Positions 1 to 7,805 of a stretch of 40,928 bases of DNA are shown piece by piece. Each line of letters begins with the position of its first letter. Within the stretch, counting starts at the first letter, position 1. Source of the DNA: an uncultured Methylobacillus sp. (lineage in GTDB: Bacteria; Pseudomonadota; Gammaproteobacteria; Burkholderiales; Methylophilaceae); contig CAMLDO010000019.1 of assembly GCA_946478865.1 (NCBI GenBank), positions 1-40,928 of the forward strand, written 5' to 3'. The position numbers and the translations under genes are program-made. Below the pieces are notes generated by a model. That model did not search any database, had not been told where the DNA came from, and saw only the letters and a list, made by a program, of their open reading frames with translations.

Positions 1-485
1 TCGAAGTCGGCCACATCTTCCAGCTCGGCGACAAGTACTCCAAGGCGATGGACGCGACTTACCTCGACGAGAACGGTCAACAGCAAGTGATGACCATGGG
101 CTGCTATGGCATCGGCGTATCGCGTATCGTGGGCGCCGCCATCGAACAGGGCAACGACGAGCGCGGCATCATTTTCCCGGCTGCGATTGCACCGTTCACC
201 GTGGCCATCGCGCCCATCGGCTTCGACCGCAATGAAGAAGTGCGTACGGCCGCGCTCAAGTTGCACGACGAACTCGCCGCTAACGGGGTAGATGTGCTGC
301 TGGACGACCGCGGCGAGCGCCCTGGCGTAATGTTTGCCGACCTCGAACTCATCGGCATTCCGCACCGCATCACGCTGGGCGACCGTGGCCTCAAGGAGGG
401 CATGGTGGAGTATCAGGCGCGCACCGATAAGGAATCGCGCAATATCCCGTTGAATGACATCGTAAATTTTGTAAAATCGCTATAA
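1..485 (+). CDS. proS: Prolyl-tRNA synthetase, C-terminal part (5' end outside window)
   Basis: This is the last ~160 residues of a class II prolyl-tRNA synthetase, which charges tRNA-Pro in the cytoplasm. The frame is open from base 3, and the first residues ([13 protein letters not shown]) are the well-conserved stretch after the editing domain of bacterial-type ProRS. They are followed by the class II motif 3 region ([12 protein letters not shown]) and then the C-terminal anticodon-binding domain (roughly the last 95 residues, with LLDDR and [13 protein letters not shown]). An internal ATG at 48 is not the real start because the conserved sequence continues upstream of it. The stop is TAA at 483-485. 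The next gene begins 22 bases later, so the two may be co-transcribed. Confidence 0.96.
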   Translation, partial: EVGHIFQLGDKYSKAMDATYLDENGQQQVMTMGCYGIGVSRIVGAAIEQGNDERGIIFPAAIAPFTVAIAPIGFDRNEEVRTAALKLHDELAANGVDVLLDDRGERPGVMFADLELIGIPHRITLGDRGLKEGMVEYQARTDKESRNIPLNDIVNFVKSL

Positions 486-507
486 GGCGTAACCACTGCT
501 GACCACT

Positions 508-1101
508 ATGCGCGTTTGGCTGCTCACACTGTTGCTCACCTGCTCGTTGCCGGCGCTTGCCGGCAATCAGAAGGAAGAACCGCTATCTAATAGCGTGCGG
601 GCCATGCTGCAAAAATCGATCAGCGATAGCGCCGCGCCCAAGCTGATTTTCGCGAGCCATCAGGAAGGCACGCAGTGGCTGGATGACATGTCGCGCCGTC
701 TCGCGAAACGCATCCCGGACGAGGAATTCCGCCTCGATTTCCTGCGCACGGTACATTACGAAGCGACGCGTGCCGGCCTCGACCCGCAATTGGTGCTCGG
801 TCTCATTCAGGTGGAAAGCGGTTTCAAAAAATACGCTGTCTCGTCGGTCGGCGCGCGCGGCTACATGCAGGTCATGCCGTTCTGGGTGCGCAGCATCGGC
901 ACGCCCGACCAGAACCTGTTCCACCTGCGCATCAACCTGCGCTACGGCTGCACCATCCTGCGCCACTACCTCGACATCGAAAATGGCGACCTTTACCGTG
1001 CGCTAGGCCGTTACAACGGTAGCCTGGGCCGCCCGGAATATCCGAACATGGTGCTTGGGGCATGGAAGCGCTCCTGGTCCTACCCCACAGTCACTCCCTG
1101 A
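508..1101 (+). CDS. Small periplasmic lytic transglycosylase (SLT domain)
   Basis: This 197-residue protein should cleave the MurNAc-GlcNAc bond of peptidoglycan in the periplasm. A signal peptide is visible at residues 1-19 (MRVWLLTLLL, then an ALAG cleavage site). The SLT/GH23 domain spans about residues 75-190. It carries the catalytic glutamate E103 in GLIQVESGF, followed by the family motif SSVGARGYMQVMP and a later RYNGSLG motif that corresponds to the usual AYNAG block. It lies 22 bases after proS and ends at a strong terminator, so it is probably the last gene of that unit. Its specific role (wall turnover or an assembly system) cannot be told from the sequence. Confidence 0.9.
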   Translation: MRVWLLTLLLTCSLPALAGNQKEEPLSNSVRAMLQKSISDSAAPKLIFASHQEGTQWLDDMSRRLAKRIPDEEFRLDFLRTVHYEATRAGLDPQLVLGLIQVESGFKKYAVSSVGARGYMQVMPFWVRSIGTPDQNLFHLRINLRYGCTILRHYLDIENGDLYRALGRYNGSLGRPEYPNMVLGAWKRSWSYPTVTP

Positions 1102-1106
1102 CACAC

Positions 1107-1135
1107 AAAAAAGGCGGCTTCAAGCCGCCTTTTTC
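1107..1135. terminator. Bidirectional intrinsic terminator
   Basis: The arms 1111-1120 and 1122-1131 are perfectly complementary (AAGGCGGCTT and its reverse complement), flanked by an A-run on the left and a T-run on the right. It lies between convergent genes ending at 1101 and 1137, so it can serve both strands. Confidence 0.9.
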
Positions 1136-1136
1136 A

Positions 1137-2018
1137 TTACTGCCTGCCGAATATCCGGAAGCCGTAGTAAGTACCGAACTCCCCTTCCGGTTCGTGGTAG
1201 ACGAAGAAAAGATCGTTGGCATAGCCGAGGCCGTTGAAGTGATTGTTGGCGCGCAGCTTCATCGTAGAAGGCAGAGCGCTCTTGCCGACGAACTTGCCTT
1301 GAAGATCGAACACCAGCACCGTCTTGTGATCGATATCCAGCAGCGCCAATTCCTCGCCGGCCACGCCGGTATAAGCAATGAAGTGCTCGCTCACTTCATC
1401 GGTCTTTGCTCCCGCCGCATCCAGGTCCAGCGCTATTTCCTTCACCGCTTCGCGGCGGTCCAGCTTCACCACCAGCACCTTGTTGCTGCGCTCCTGCTTG
1501 GCGTAATAGGCATTCTCGGCCGGGTTGTAAGTCGGCATCGTCCCGGCGCTGCCGAAAGCCGGGTTGTGCCCGGATACTTCATCCGTCTGGTCGGTCAGTT
1601 TGCCCGTATCATCCAGCTTGATGGCGAATACGCCGGTATTGGGCGTGAAGCCGGCATTGCTGGAAATATTGTAGGTCACGCTTTCGAGACGCTGGGTGTT
1701 CTGGTTGAAGTAGATCGAGCGATTGTCCAGGCCCGGCTTGACCGAATGCAGGTATTCGCCCTTGTCGCTGTAGGCGTGTACTTTCGAGGGCGAGGCCGGC
1801 ACGCCGAATCCGTCCGGCATCGGGGCCAGACCGCCATCAGCGATGAAGTAGCGGCTATAATCCGGCACGTAGGCGACGCTCATTGGCCGCGACGTCGGTT
1901 TGGCAACCAGGGGGATATGCACTACCGCCACCGCCTCGGGCAGCACTTGCGCGTGTGCGGCAACGCTTGCGCCCGACAATGCCGCAGCCGCCCAGCAAAC
2001 AAGAGTAAGTCTATTCAT
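1137..2018 (-). CDS. Secreted protein of unknown function, possibly beta-propeller
   Basis: This is a 293-residue protein I do not recognise. The chosen start (ATG at 2018) gives a clear signal peptide (MNRLTLVCWAAAALSGASVAAHAQ) and has an AAGGAA ribosome site just upstream. An upstream in-frame start at 2132 would run into the divergent gene and bury the signal peptide. The mature part has repeated short strand-like units with alternating hydrophobics, for example VHAYSDKGEYLHSV, GVFAIKLDDTGKL, KVLVVKLDRREAV and TVLVFDLQGKFVG, which would suit a YncE-like or NHL-like propeller. No cysteine pair, lipobox or catalytic motif is apparent. It is a single gene between a terminator and a divergent glycosyltransferase gene. 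Confidence 0.75.
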   Translation of the reverse strand: MNRLTLVCWAAAALSGASVAAHAQVLPEAVAVVHIPLVAKPTSRPMSVAYVPDYSRYFIADGGLAPMPDGFGVPASPSKVHAYSDKGEYLHSVKPGLDNRSIYFNQNTQRLESVTYNISSNAGFTPNTGVFAIKLDDTGKLTDQTDEVSGHNPAFGSAGTMPTYNPAENAYYAKQERSNKVLVVKLDRREAVKEIALDLDAAGAKTDEVSEHFIAYTGVAGEELALLDIDHKTVLVFDLQGKFVGKSALPSTMKLRANNHFNGLGYANDLFFVYHEPEGEFGTYYGFRIFGRQ

Positions 2019-2062
2019 ACGGATTCCTTGAAATAGGTACTGAATTCTAACCTGTTGCGCCC

Positions 2063-3157
2063 ATGGACAAGCAAACCCATCTGTTAGTTTGTATTTCGGC
2101 CCACGGCTTCGGCCATATCGCTCAGACCGCACCGGTACTCAACGCCCTGCGCGCGCGTCTCCCCGGCCTGCTCGTCACTGTGCGTACGATGTCGCCCCTC
2201 GCGCAGCTCCGTTCCCGCATCACGGGCCCCTTCAACTATCTGCGCGAAGGCGGCGACATCGGCATGGCGATGGCATCGGCGCTGGATGTGCAGCCGCAGG
2301 AAACCGCAGCCGCCTACCAGCGTATCCATCGCGATTGGGGGCTGGCGGTTTCGCACGAAGCGAACGCATTGCGCGAGATCGCACCCGACTTCGTGCTATC
2401 CAATATCGGCTACCTGCCCCTGGCAGGGGCGTATCGCGCCGGGATTCCGTGCGCGGCGATGAGCTCGCTCAACTGGGCCGATATCTTCGAGCACTACTGC
2501 GGCGCCATTTCCGGCACGCACCATATTCTCGAACAGATGCGGCTCGCCTACGCGCATGCGGATGCCTTCCTGCAACTCGCACCGCATATGCCGATGAGCA
2601 ATCTCGACAACCGGATCGCGTTCGGCCCGGTAGCCGCCATAGGCCGCAACCGTCGTCCGGAAATCGATGCATTCTTCGGGCTGGAAGGCAGCGAAAAGCT
2701 GGTGCTGGTGAGCCTGGGCGGTTTCGACAGCCGCTTGCCGACCGAAACCTGGCCGCGTATTCCCGGCGTGCGCTGGATCATTCCCGCCAGCTGGCGTAGC
2801 GCTCACCCGGATGCGCTGACGCTGGAAGCATTGGAAATGGATTTCAGCGATGTTCTTGCCAGCAGCGACACGCTGATCTGCAAGCCCGGCTACGGCAGCT
2901 TTGTCGAAGCGCCGTGCAGCGGCGTGCCGGTCCTGTATGTCGCCCGCGACGACTGGCCGGAAACGCCTTTCCTCGAACAATGGCTTACGGAAAACGGCAT
3001 GGCGCGCAAAGTCACGCGGGAACGCATGGAACGCGGCGAATTCTTCGACGAACTGTTCGATCTGCTGGCGGCTGCGCCCCGGCCGGCCGTCATTCCGAGC
3101 GGTGTCGAGACGGTCGCCGACTGGGTCGCAAATCGCCTGCAAGGGAATGTGACTTAG
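2063..3157 (+). CDS. MurG/UGT-like (GT-B fold) glycosyltransferase family protein
   Basis: This 364-residue protein has the layout of GT-B glycosyltransferases. The N-terminal glycine-rich loop is ISAHGFGHIAQTAPVLNAL (residues ~11-30). The C-terminal half has VLVSLGGF (~213-221) and the donor-binding motif CKPGYGSFVEAPCSGVPVLYV (~272-292), which resembles the GKxGxGTxxEAxxxGxP block of MurG-type enzymes. The N-terminal loop also resembles the glycosyltransferase-like domain fused to some sugar kinases. There is no signal peptide or membrane segment, so it should be cytoplasmic. The sugar donor and acceptor are unknown, and no cell-envelope or natural-product genes adjoin it. It is divergent from the secreted protein at 1137-2018, with only 44 bases between the starts. 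Confidence 0.75.
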   Translation: MDKQTHLLVCISAHGFGHIAQTAPVLNALRARLPGLLVTVRTMSPLAQLRSRITGPFNYLREGGDIGMAMASALDVQPQETAAAYQRIHRDWGLAVSHEANALREIAPDFVLSNIGYLPLAGAYRAGIPCAAMSSLNWADIFEHYCGAISGTHHILEQMRLAYAHADAFLQLAPHMPMSNLDNRIAFGPVAAIGRNRRPEIDAFFGLEGSEKLVLVSLGGFDSRLPTETWPRIPGVRWIIPASWRSAHPDALTLEALEMDFSDVLASSDTLICKPGYGSFVEAPCSGVPVLYVARDDWPETPFLEQWLTENGMARKVTRERMERGEFFDELFDLLAAAPRPAVIPSGVETVADWVANRLQGNVT

Positions 3158-3177
3158 GGCCCGGCATCGTGATGCGT

Positions 3178-3183
3178 TATAAT
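3178..3183 (+). promoter_or_regulatory. Likely -10 element for the pcnB-pan operon
   Basis: A perfect TATAAT lies 31 bases before the pcnB ATG in the 56-base gap after the glycosyltransferase gene. No good -35 hexamer is seen at 16-18 bases upstream, so the promoter is tentative. Confidence 0.5.
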
Positions 3184-3213
3184 TCTGCGAGTTAGCCCCA
3201 CTTTCATGGCTCC

Positions 3214-4584
3214 ATGATAAAAAAACTGCTGCAACGCGTCTTTAACGGTAAATCGAAGACCGGACACCCTCCGACCTCCAAGCATAGTGCGCAACGCTAT
3301 CCCCGCCGCATCCATGGAATCGAGCGCAAGTCGCTCAGTTCGGCCGCGCTGAAAACCACGCAGGAGCTGCAAAAAGCCGGCTTCGCCGCCTATGTCGTCG
3401 GCGGTGCGGTACGCGACCTGCTGCTCAAGCGTACTCCCAAGGATTTCGACGTCGCCACCAACGCCACGCCGGAACAGGTACACAAGCTGTTCCGCCGCTC
3501 GCGCATCATCGGCCGCCGCTTCCAGATCGTGCACGTGATGTTCGGACAGGAAACGATCGAGGTTTCCACCTTCCGCGGCAGCCACCTCTCCACCGACGAA
3601 AACGCGCAGGTGGCCGACAGCGGCCGCATCCTGCGCGACAATGTGTTCGGCTCGCACGAGGAAGATGCAGTGCGTCGCGATTTCACCGCGAATGCCTTGT
3701 ATTACGATCCGAATACCGAAGAAGTTTTCGACTTCACCAACGGCCTGCCCGATCTCAAGGAAGGCTTGCTGCGCATCATCGGCGCACCGGAAACGCGCTA
3801 CCGCGAGGACCCGGTGCGAATGCTGCGCGCGGTTCGACTCTCCGCCAAGCTCGGGCTGAAGCTCGATCCCGCCACCGAGGCACCGATCCCCAAGCTCGCC
3901 GACCTGCTGCATGACGTCCCGCCGGCGCGGCTGTTCGACGAAATGCTCAAGCTGTTCCTCTCCGGCCATGCGATGGAAAGCGCCCGCGCCCTGCGCGAGC
4001 ACGGCCTGCATCATGGCCTGCTGCCGATGCTGGACGTGGTGCTGGAACAACCGCTGGGCGAGCGCTTCGTAACGCTTGCGTTGCAAAACACCGATGAACG
4101 CGTGCTCGCTGACAAGCCGGTCTCGCCTGCCTTCCTGTTCGCCACGCTGCTGTGGCACGAGGTGCTGGCGCTGTGGCAGAAGCTGCAGGCCAAGGGCGAG
4201 CGTCCGATGCCGGCCCTCATGCGCGCAATGCACGAGGTATCCGAGATCCAGGCGGAAAAGCTCGCCATCACCAAGCGCTTCAGCGTCACGATGAAGGAAA
4301 TCTGGGCCATCCAGCCACGCTTCGAACAGCGCTCGGGCCAGCGCCCCTACCGCCTGCTGGAAAACCCTCGCTTCCGCGCCGGTTATGACTTCCTGTTGCT
4401 GCGCTGCCAGTCGGGCGAACTGCCGATGGAGCTCGCGGAATGGTGGGATGCTTTTGCCGTCGCAGATGCCGAGCAACGCAGCGCCATGCTGCTGCCGGAT
4501 ACGGGCGGCCCCAAGAAACGCCGCCGTCGCCGTCCGCGCCGCTCCTCTTCGGGCTCCAACGAGCCGGCCTCTTCCGAAGCATGA
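3214..4584 (+). CDS. pcnB: Poly(A) polymerase I
   Basis: This 456-residue enzyme adds 3' poly(A) tails to RNA, promoting decay by exonucleases. The class II nucleotidyltransferase core is clear: VVGGAVRDLLL (GGAVRD at residues 63-68), then KDFDVAT with the metal-binding pair D77 and D79, and the EVSTFRG motif near residue 116 that separates poly(A) polymerases/CCA enzymes from other folds. The RNA-binding helical region follows (REDPVRMLRAVRL around 197-209). The C-terminus is strongly basic (KKRRRRRPRR), as usual for PcnB. It starts the folK-dNK-panBC cluster, and its TGA overlaps the ATG of folK by ATGA, indicating translational coupling. In gammaproteobacteria pcnB also sits beside folK and pan genes. 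Confidence 0.95.
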   Translation: MIKKLLQRVFNGKSKTGHPPTSKHSAQRYPRRIHGIERKSLSSAALKTTQELQKAGFAAYVVGGAVRDLLLKRTPKDFDVATNATPEQVHKLFRRSRIIGRRFQIVHVMFGQETIEVSTFRGSHLSTDENAQVADSGRILRDNVFGSHEEDAVRRDFTANALYYDPNTEEVFDFTNGLPDLKEGLLRIIGAPETRYREDPVRMLRAVRLSAKLGLKLDPATEAPIPKLADLLHDVPPARLFDEMLKLFLSGHAMESARALREHGLHHGLLPMLDVVLEQPLGERFVTLALQNTDERVLADKPVSPAFLFATLLWHEVLALWQKLQAKGERPMPALMRAMHEVSEIQAEKLAITKRFSVTMKEIWAIQPRFEQRSGQRPYRLLENPRFRAGYDFLLLRCQSGELPMELAEWWDAFAVADAEQRSAMLLPDTGGPKKRRRRRPRRSSSGSNEPASSEA

Positions 4585-5066
4585 ACCACCGCGCCTACGT
4601 TGCCCTCGGCAGCAATTTGCAGGACCCCGAGCAGCAGGTGCTGCGCGCCTTCGAGGAGTTGAACGGCTTGCCGCAGACCCGCGTCGTCGCGAAATCCGCT
4701 CTGTATCGCACCGCACCGGTCGGTTACGACAATCAGCCCGATTTCGTGAACGCAGCAGCGGAGGTAAGCACCGAGCTGGAGCCACTCGCACTGCTGCGCG
4801 CCCTGCTCGCCCTCGAAACCGCACATGGACGCGAGCGCCCGTTTCCCAACGCGCCGCGCGTACTGGATCTCGATCTGCTGTTCTATGACGATCTCGCAAT
4901 GCATGATCCGGAGCTGACACTGCCGCATCCGCGCCTGCATGAGCGCGGCTTCGTGCTGTTCCCGCTCGCCGATATCGCACCCGACCTCGCAGTCCCCGGC
5001 AAGGGCACAGTGCGCGCGCTGCTTGAAGCCTTGCCCGACCAGGGCGTGCAAAGGATGGCCGCATGA
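4581..5066 (+). CDS. folK: 6-hydroxymethyl-7,8-dihydropterin pyrophosphokinase
   Basis: FolK transfers pyrophosphate from ATP to 6-hydroxymethyl-dihydropterin in folate synthesis. The 161-residue protein matches the family length. YVALGSNLQDP is at the N-terminus, VGYDNQPDFVNAAAEV near residues 47-62, and the signature GRERPFPNAPRVLDLDLLFY contains the magnesium-binding aspartates D96 and D98. The start at 4581 overlaps the pcnB stop; a longer frame from 4440 lies inside pcnB and lacks homology. The stop overlaps the ATG of the next gene by four bases. Confidence 0.96.
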   Translation: MNHRAYVALGSNLQDPEQQVLRAFEELNGLPQTRVVAKSALYRTAPVGYDNQPDFVNAAAEVSTELEPLALLRALLALETAHGRERPFPNAPRVLDLDLLFYDDLAMHDPELTLPHPRLHERGFVLFPLADIAPDLAVPGKGTVRALLEALPDQGVQRMAA

Positions 5067-5713
5067 GCCTGACCGAACGCTATCCCTACATCGTCATCGA
5101 AGGTCCGATCGGCAGCGGCAAGACTACGCTTGCGCGCCGCCTGTCCGACCGCTTCTCGGTCGACCTGCTGCTGGAAAACGCAGGCGCCAACCCATTCCTG
5201 CCGCGCTTCTACCAGGATCCGCAGCGCTATGCATTGCAGGCGCAGCTGTTCTTCCTGTTCCAGCGTGCGGAACAGGTGCGCGAACTGAGTCAGCGCGATC
5301 TGTTTAGCCGCGCCACAGTAGCCGACTTCTTCCTCGAAAAGGACCCGCTGTTCGCGCGTCTCAATCTCAATGATGAGGAATATGCGCTCTATCGCCAGAT
5401 TTACGAACACCTGCAGCTCCAGGCCACGACGCCCGACCTCGTGATCTACCTGCAGACCCCGGTGGACACCCTGCTGAAGCGTATCGAGCAGCGCGATATC
5501 GCCTACGAACAGCAAATCGGCCGCGATTACCTGGTGCGCCTGTCCGAAGCCTACAGCGACTTTTTCCATCACTACGACACCGCCCCGCTGCTCATCGTCA
5601 ACAACGACAACCTCAACGTCACCACCAGCGAAGGCGCGCTCGACCTGCTGCTGGAACGTATTGCCGCGATGCGCGGCAGCCGCGAATACTTCCATCCGAG
5701 GCTGGACGGATGA
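5063..5713 (+). CDS. Deoxynucleoside kinase (dGK/dCK/dAK family)
   Basis: This 216-residue P-loop kinase should phosphorylate a deoxynucleoside in salvage. The Walker A motif is GPIGSGKTT (residues 14-22). It is followed by the family pattern ENAGANPFLPRFYQDPQRYA and LQAQLFFLFQR that shapes the nucleoside pocket. DLVIYLQTPVDTLLKRIEQR is the strand-LID region of the thymidine kinase/deoxynucleoside kinase superfamily. Which base it prefers cannot be judged here. It is translationally coupled on both sides (ATGA with folK and with panB), so it is fixed in the folate/pantothenate operon although its function is unrelated. This placement between folK and panB is recurrent in betaproteobacteria as I recall. 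Confidence 0.88.
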   Translation: MSLTERYPYIVIEGPIGSGKTTLARRLSDRFSVDLLLENAGANPFLPRFYQDPQRYALQAQLFFLFQRAEQVRELSQRDLFSRATVADFFLEKDPLFARLNLNDEEYALYRQIYEHLQLQATTPDLVIYLQTPVDTLLKRIEQRDIAYEQQIGRDYLVRLSEAYSDFFHHYDTAPLLIVNNDNLNVTTSEGALDLLLERIAAMRGSREYFHPRLDG

Positions 5714-6486
5714 ATCTGGGCGACCTGAAGGCGATGAAGACGCGCGGCGAAAAGGTCGCCGTGCTCACCTGCTACGACGCGAGTTTTGCCGCGTTGTGCG
5801 AAAACGCAGGCATCGACGTGCTGCTGGTCGGCGATTCGCTCGGCATGGTACTGCAAGGAGGCAGCGACACGCTTGGCGTGACACTGCGCGACATGGTCTA
5901 TCACACCCGCGCGACGGCCGTCGGTGCGAAGAACACCTACATCGTCGCCGACCTGCCCTACGGCAGCGACGAAACGCCTGAACAAGCGCTAACGAGCGCC
6001 AATGAACTCATGGCGGCCGGCGCCCATATGGTCAAGCTGGAAGGCGACAAGATCGAAGCCGTACGCCTGCTGGTCGAGAACGGAATTCCGGTATGCGCCC
6101 ACCTCGGCTTTACCCCGCAGTCGGTGCACAAGCTGGGCGGATACAAGGTACAAGGGCGCGACGAGGCTGGCGCGCAGAAAATTATCGATGACGCCGTAGC
6201 ACTGGAACAGGCTGGCGCCGAGATGCTGGTGCTGGAAATGGTGCCTGCGGCTCTCTCGGCACGCATCAGTCATCAGATCAGCATGATTACCATCGGCATC
6301 GGCGCCGGTCCGAGCTGCAATGGACAAGTGTTGGTGCTGCACGACATGCTCGGCATCTACCTCGGCAAATCGCCGCGTTTCGTGCGCAACTTCATGGCGG
6401 GGGCGACGAGCATCCAGGAAGCGGTCGTCCATTACATCCGGGCGGTGAAGGACGGAACATTCCCCACCGCTGAACATAGTTTTTAA
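5710..6486 (+). CDS. panB: 3-methyl-2-oxobutanoate hydroxymethyltransferase
   Basis: PanB makes ketopantoate from 2-oxoisovalerate and methylene-tetrahydrofolate, the first committed step of pantothenate synthesis. The 258-residue TIM-barrel protein shows the standard motifs: VLTCYDASFA, LLVGDSLGMVLQG (metal-binding aspartate), PYGSDETPEQAL, MVKLEGD and the C-terminal region IGIGAGPSCNGQVLVLHDMLG. The start overlaps the kinase stop (ATGA), and panC begins one base after its stop. It depends on folate cofactor, a sensible neighbour for folK. Confidence 0.96.
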   Translation: MNLGDLKAMKTRGEKVAVLTCYDASFAALCENAGIDVLLVGDSLGMVLQGGSDTLGVTLRDMVYHTRATAVGAKNTYIVADLPYGSDETPEQALTSANELMAAGAHMVKLEGDKIEAVRLLVENGIPVCAHLGFTPQSVHKLGGYKVQGRDEAGAQKIIDDAVALEQAGAEMLVLEMVPAALSARISHQISMITIGIGAGPSCNGQVLVLHDMLGIYLGKSPRFVRNFMAGATSIQEAVVHYIRAVKDGTFPTAEHSF

Positions 6487-6487
6487 T

Positions 6488-7318
6488 ATGGAAATCATTC
6501 GCTCCATTGCCGCATTGCGCGAACGCCTGGCGCCGGAAGCCAGCATCGCTTTCGTGCCCACCATGGGCAACCTGCACGACGGCCACCTCAACCTCGTGAA
6601 GATCGCACGCGAGCATGCGCGCTGCGTCGTGGTGAGCATCTTCGTCAATCCGCTGCAGTTCGGCGCGAACGAGGATCTCGCGAGCTATCCGCGGACTCCC
6701 GAGCAGGATTGCACACACCTGGAAACAGCCGGCGCCGATATCGTGTTCATGCCGTCGGTCGAGGAAATGTATCCGGTACCGCAGCAGATCGTGGTCGAAC
6801 CGCCGCCAGTGGCCGACCAGTTGTGCGGCGCAGCGCGTCCCGGGCATTTCCGCGGCGTGACGACCGTGGTGCTCAAGCTGTTCAACATGGTGCAGCCGCA
6901 GGTGGCGGTGTTCGGCAAGAAGGATTTCCAGCAGCTCTTCATCCTGCGAGAGATGGTCAAGCAGCTCAACCTGCCGATCATCATGATAGGCGGCGAAACG
7001 GTACGTGAAAGCGATGGTCTCGCGATGAGCTCGCGCAACGGCTACCTCAAGCCGGCCGAGCGTCTCGAAGCGCCGCGCCTGCACCGTGCACTGCTGCAAG
7101 TGGTGCAGGCCGCACAAGGCGGCCGGCGCGATTTCGCTGCGATCGAGGCCCAGACTGCGCAGTATCTGACGCAACTCGGCTGGATCGTGGACTACATCTC
7201 GGTGCGTAGCGCGAACACGCTGCTTTCGCCGGAACCGGACGAGCGCGAGCTGGTCGTATTGGGGGCGGCACGTCTTGGAAAAACCCGTCTCATCGACAAT
7301 ATCGAGTTTGCGCTATAA
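6488..7318 (+). CDS. panC: Pantothenate synthetase (pantoate-beta-alanine ligase)
   Basis: PanC joins pantoate and beta-alanine using ATP via a pantoyl-adenylate. The 276-residue length fits. FVPTMGNLHDGHLNLV holds the HIGH-like motif (residues 30-33), then VSIFVNPLQFG, the pantoate-binding FRGVTTVVLKLFN stretch, FGKKDFQQL, and the KMSKS-like MSSRNGYL. The start is one base after panB. It ends at a TAA that overlaps the TATAAT proposed as the panD -10. Confidence 0.96.
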   Translation: MEIIRSIAALRERLAPEASIAFVPTMGNLHDGHLNLVKIAREHARCVVVSIFVNPLQFGANEDLASYPRTPEQDCTHLETAGADIVFMPSVEEMYPVPQQIVVEPPPVADQLCGAARPGHFRGVTTVVLKLFNMVQPQVAVFGKKDFQQLFILREMVKQLNLPIIMIGGETVRESDGLAMSSRNGYLKPAERLEAPRLHRALLQVVQAAQGGRRDFAAIEAQTAQYLTQLGWIVDYISVRSANTLLSPEPDERELVVLGAARLGKTRLIDNIEFAL

Positions 7319-7319
7319 T
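7293..7319 (+). promoter_or_regulatory. Candidate sigma-70 promoter for panD
   Basis: TCGACA (7293-7298) and TATAAT (7314-7319) lie at the end of panC. The 15-base spacer is short. The -10 is 33 bases before the panD ATG, so panD may have its own transcript besides read-through. Confidence 0.45.
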
Positions 7320-7352
7320 ACGCGTCCTTTTTAAATCAATCGGATAGACCAC

Positions 7353-7733
7353 ATGCAAAGAACCATGCTCAAATCCAAGCTGCATCGGGTGCGCGTCACG
7401 CACTCCGAACTGGACTACGAGGGTTCCTGCGCGATCGACGAAGAGCTGCTCGATGCGGCCGATATCCGCGAGTACCAGCAGATCGAGATTTATAACGTCA
7501 ACAACGGCGAGCGCTTCACGACTTATGCCATCCGCGCCCAGCGCAATTCCGGCATTATTTCCGTAAACGGTGCTGCCGCACGCAAGGCTGCGCCCGGCGA
7601 CATCCTTATCATCGCCACCTACGCGGTCTACAACGAGATCGAACTGGAAAAATTCCAGCCGGAACTGGTCTACGTCGACACGATGAATCGTATCAAGGAC
7701 AAGCGCCGCGGTATCCCGGTGCAAGCCGCCTAG
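7353..7733 (+). CDS. panD: Aspartate 1-decarboxylase proenzyme
   Basis: PanD decarboxylates aspartate to beta-alanine, the second substrate of PanC. The 126-residue proenzyme has the self-cleavage site YEGSCAID, with cleavage expected between G24 and S25 to give the pyruvoyl group, exactly as in E. coli. Other family motifs are [39 protein letters not shown] and the C-terminal strand region. Thirty-four bases separate it from panC, and a strong terminator follows. Together with panB and panC it completes pantothenate synthesis apart from PanE/IlvC-type ketopantoate reduction, which is not in the window. Confidence 0.97.
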   Translation: MQRTMLKSKLHRVRVTHSELDYEGSCAIDEELLDAADIREYQQIEIYNVNNGERFTTYAIRAQRNSGIISVNGAAARKAAPGDILIIATYAVYNEIELEKFQPELVYVDTMNRIKDKRRGIPVQAA

Positions 7734-7748
7734 ACGAAAGATATTCAG

Positions 7749-7796
7749 TTCAGACAATAAAAAAGGCAGCCAAGGCTGCCTTTTTTATTGTCTGAA
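7749..7796. terminator. Bidirectional terminator, 23-bp perfect inverted repeat
   Basis: Arms 7749-7771 and 7774-7796 are perfect reverse complements with a two-base AA centre. The inner part is a GGCAGCC/GGCTGCC stem flanked by A6 and T6 runs, the usual form of an intrinsic terminator for convergent genes. The outer 10 bases of perfect pairing are more than termination needs. Confidence 0.9.
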
Positions 7797-7805
7797 TACT
7801 CCGGA

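Noticed and set aside
1062..2036. 324-residue plus-strand open frame opposite the secreted protein at 1137-2018
   Set aside because: It would read through the terminator at 1107-1135 and lacks a signal or motif, whereas the minus-strand gene has a ribosome site and a signal peptide.
3154..5064. 636-residue open frame on the minus strand opposite pcnB and folK
   Set aside because: It is antisense to two unmistakable genes, has low-complexity Arg/Ala composition and no recognisable motif; it arises from the GC-rich third positions of the real genes.
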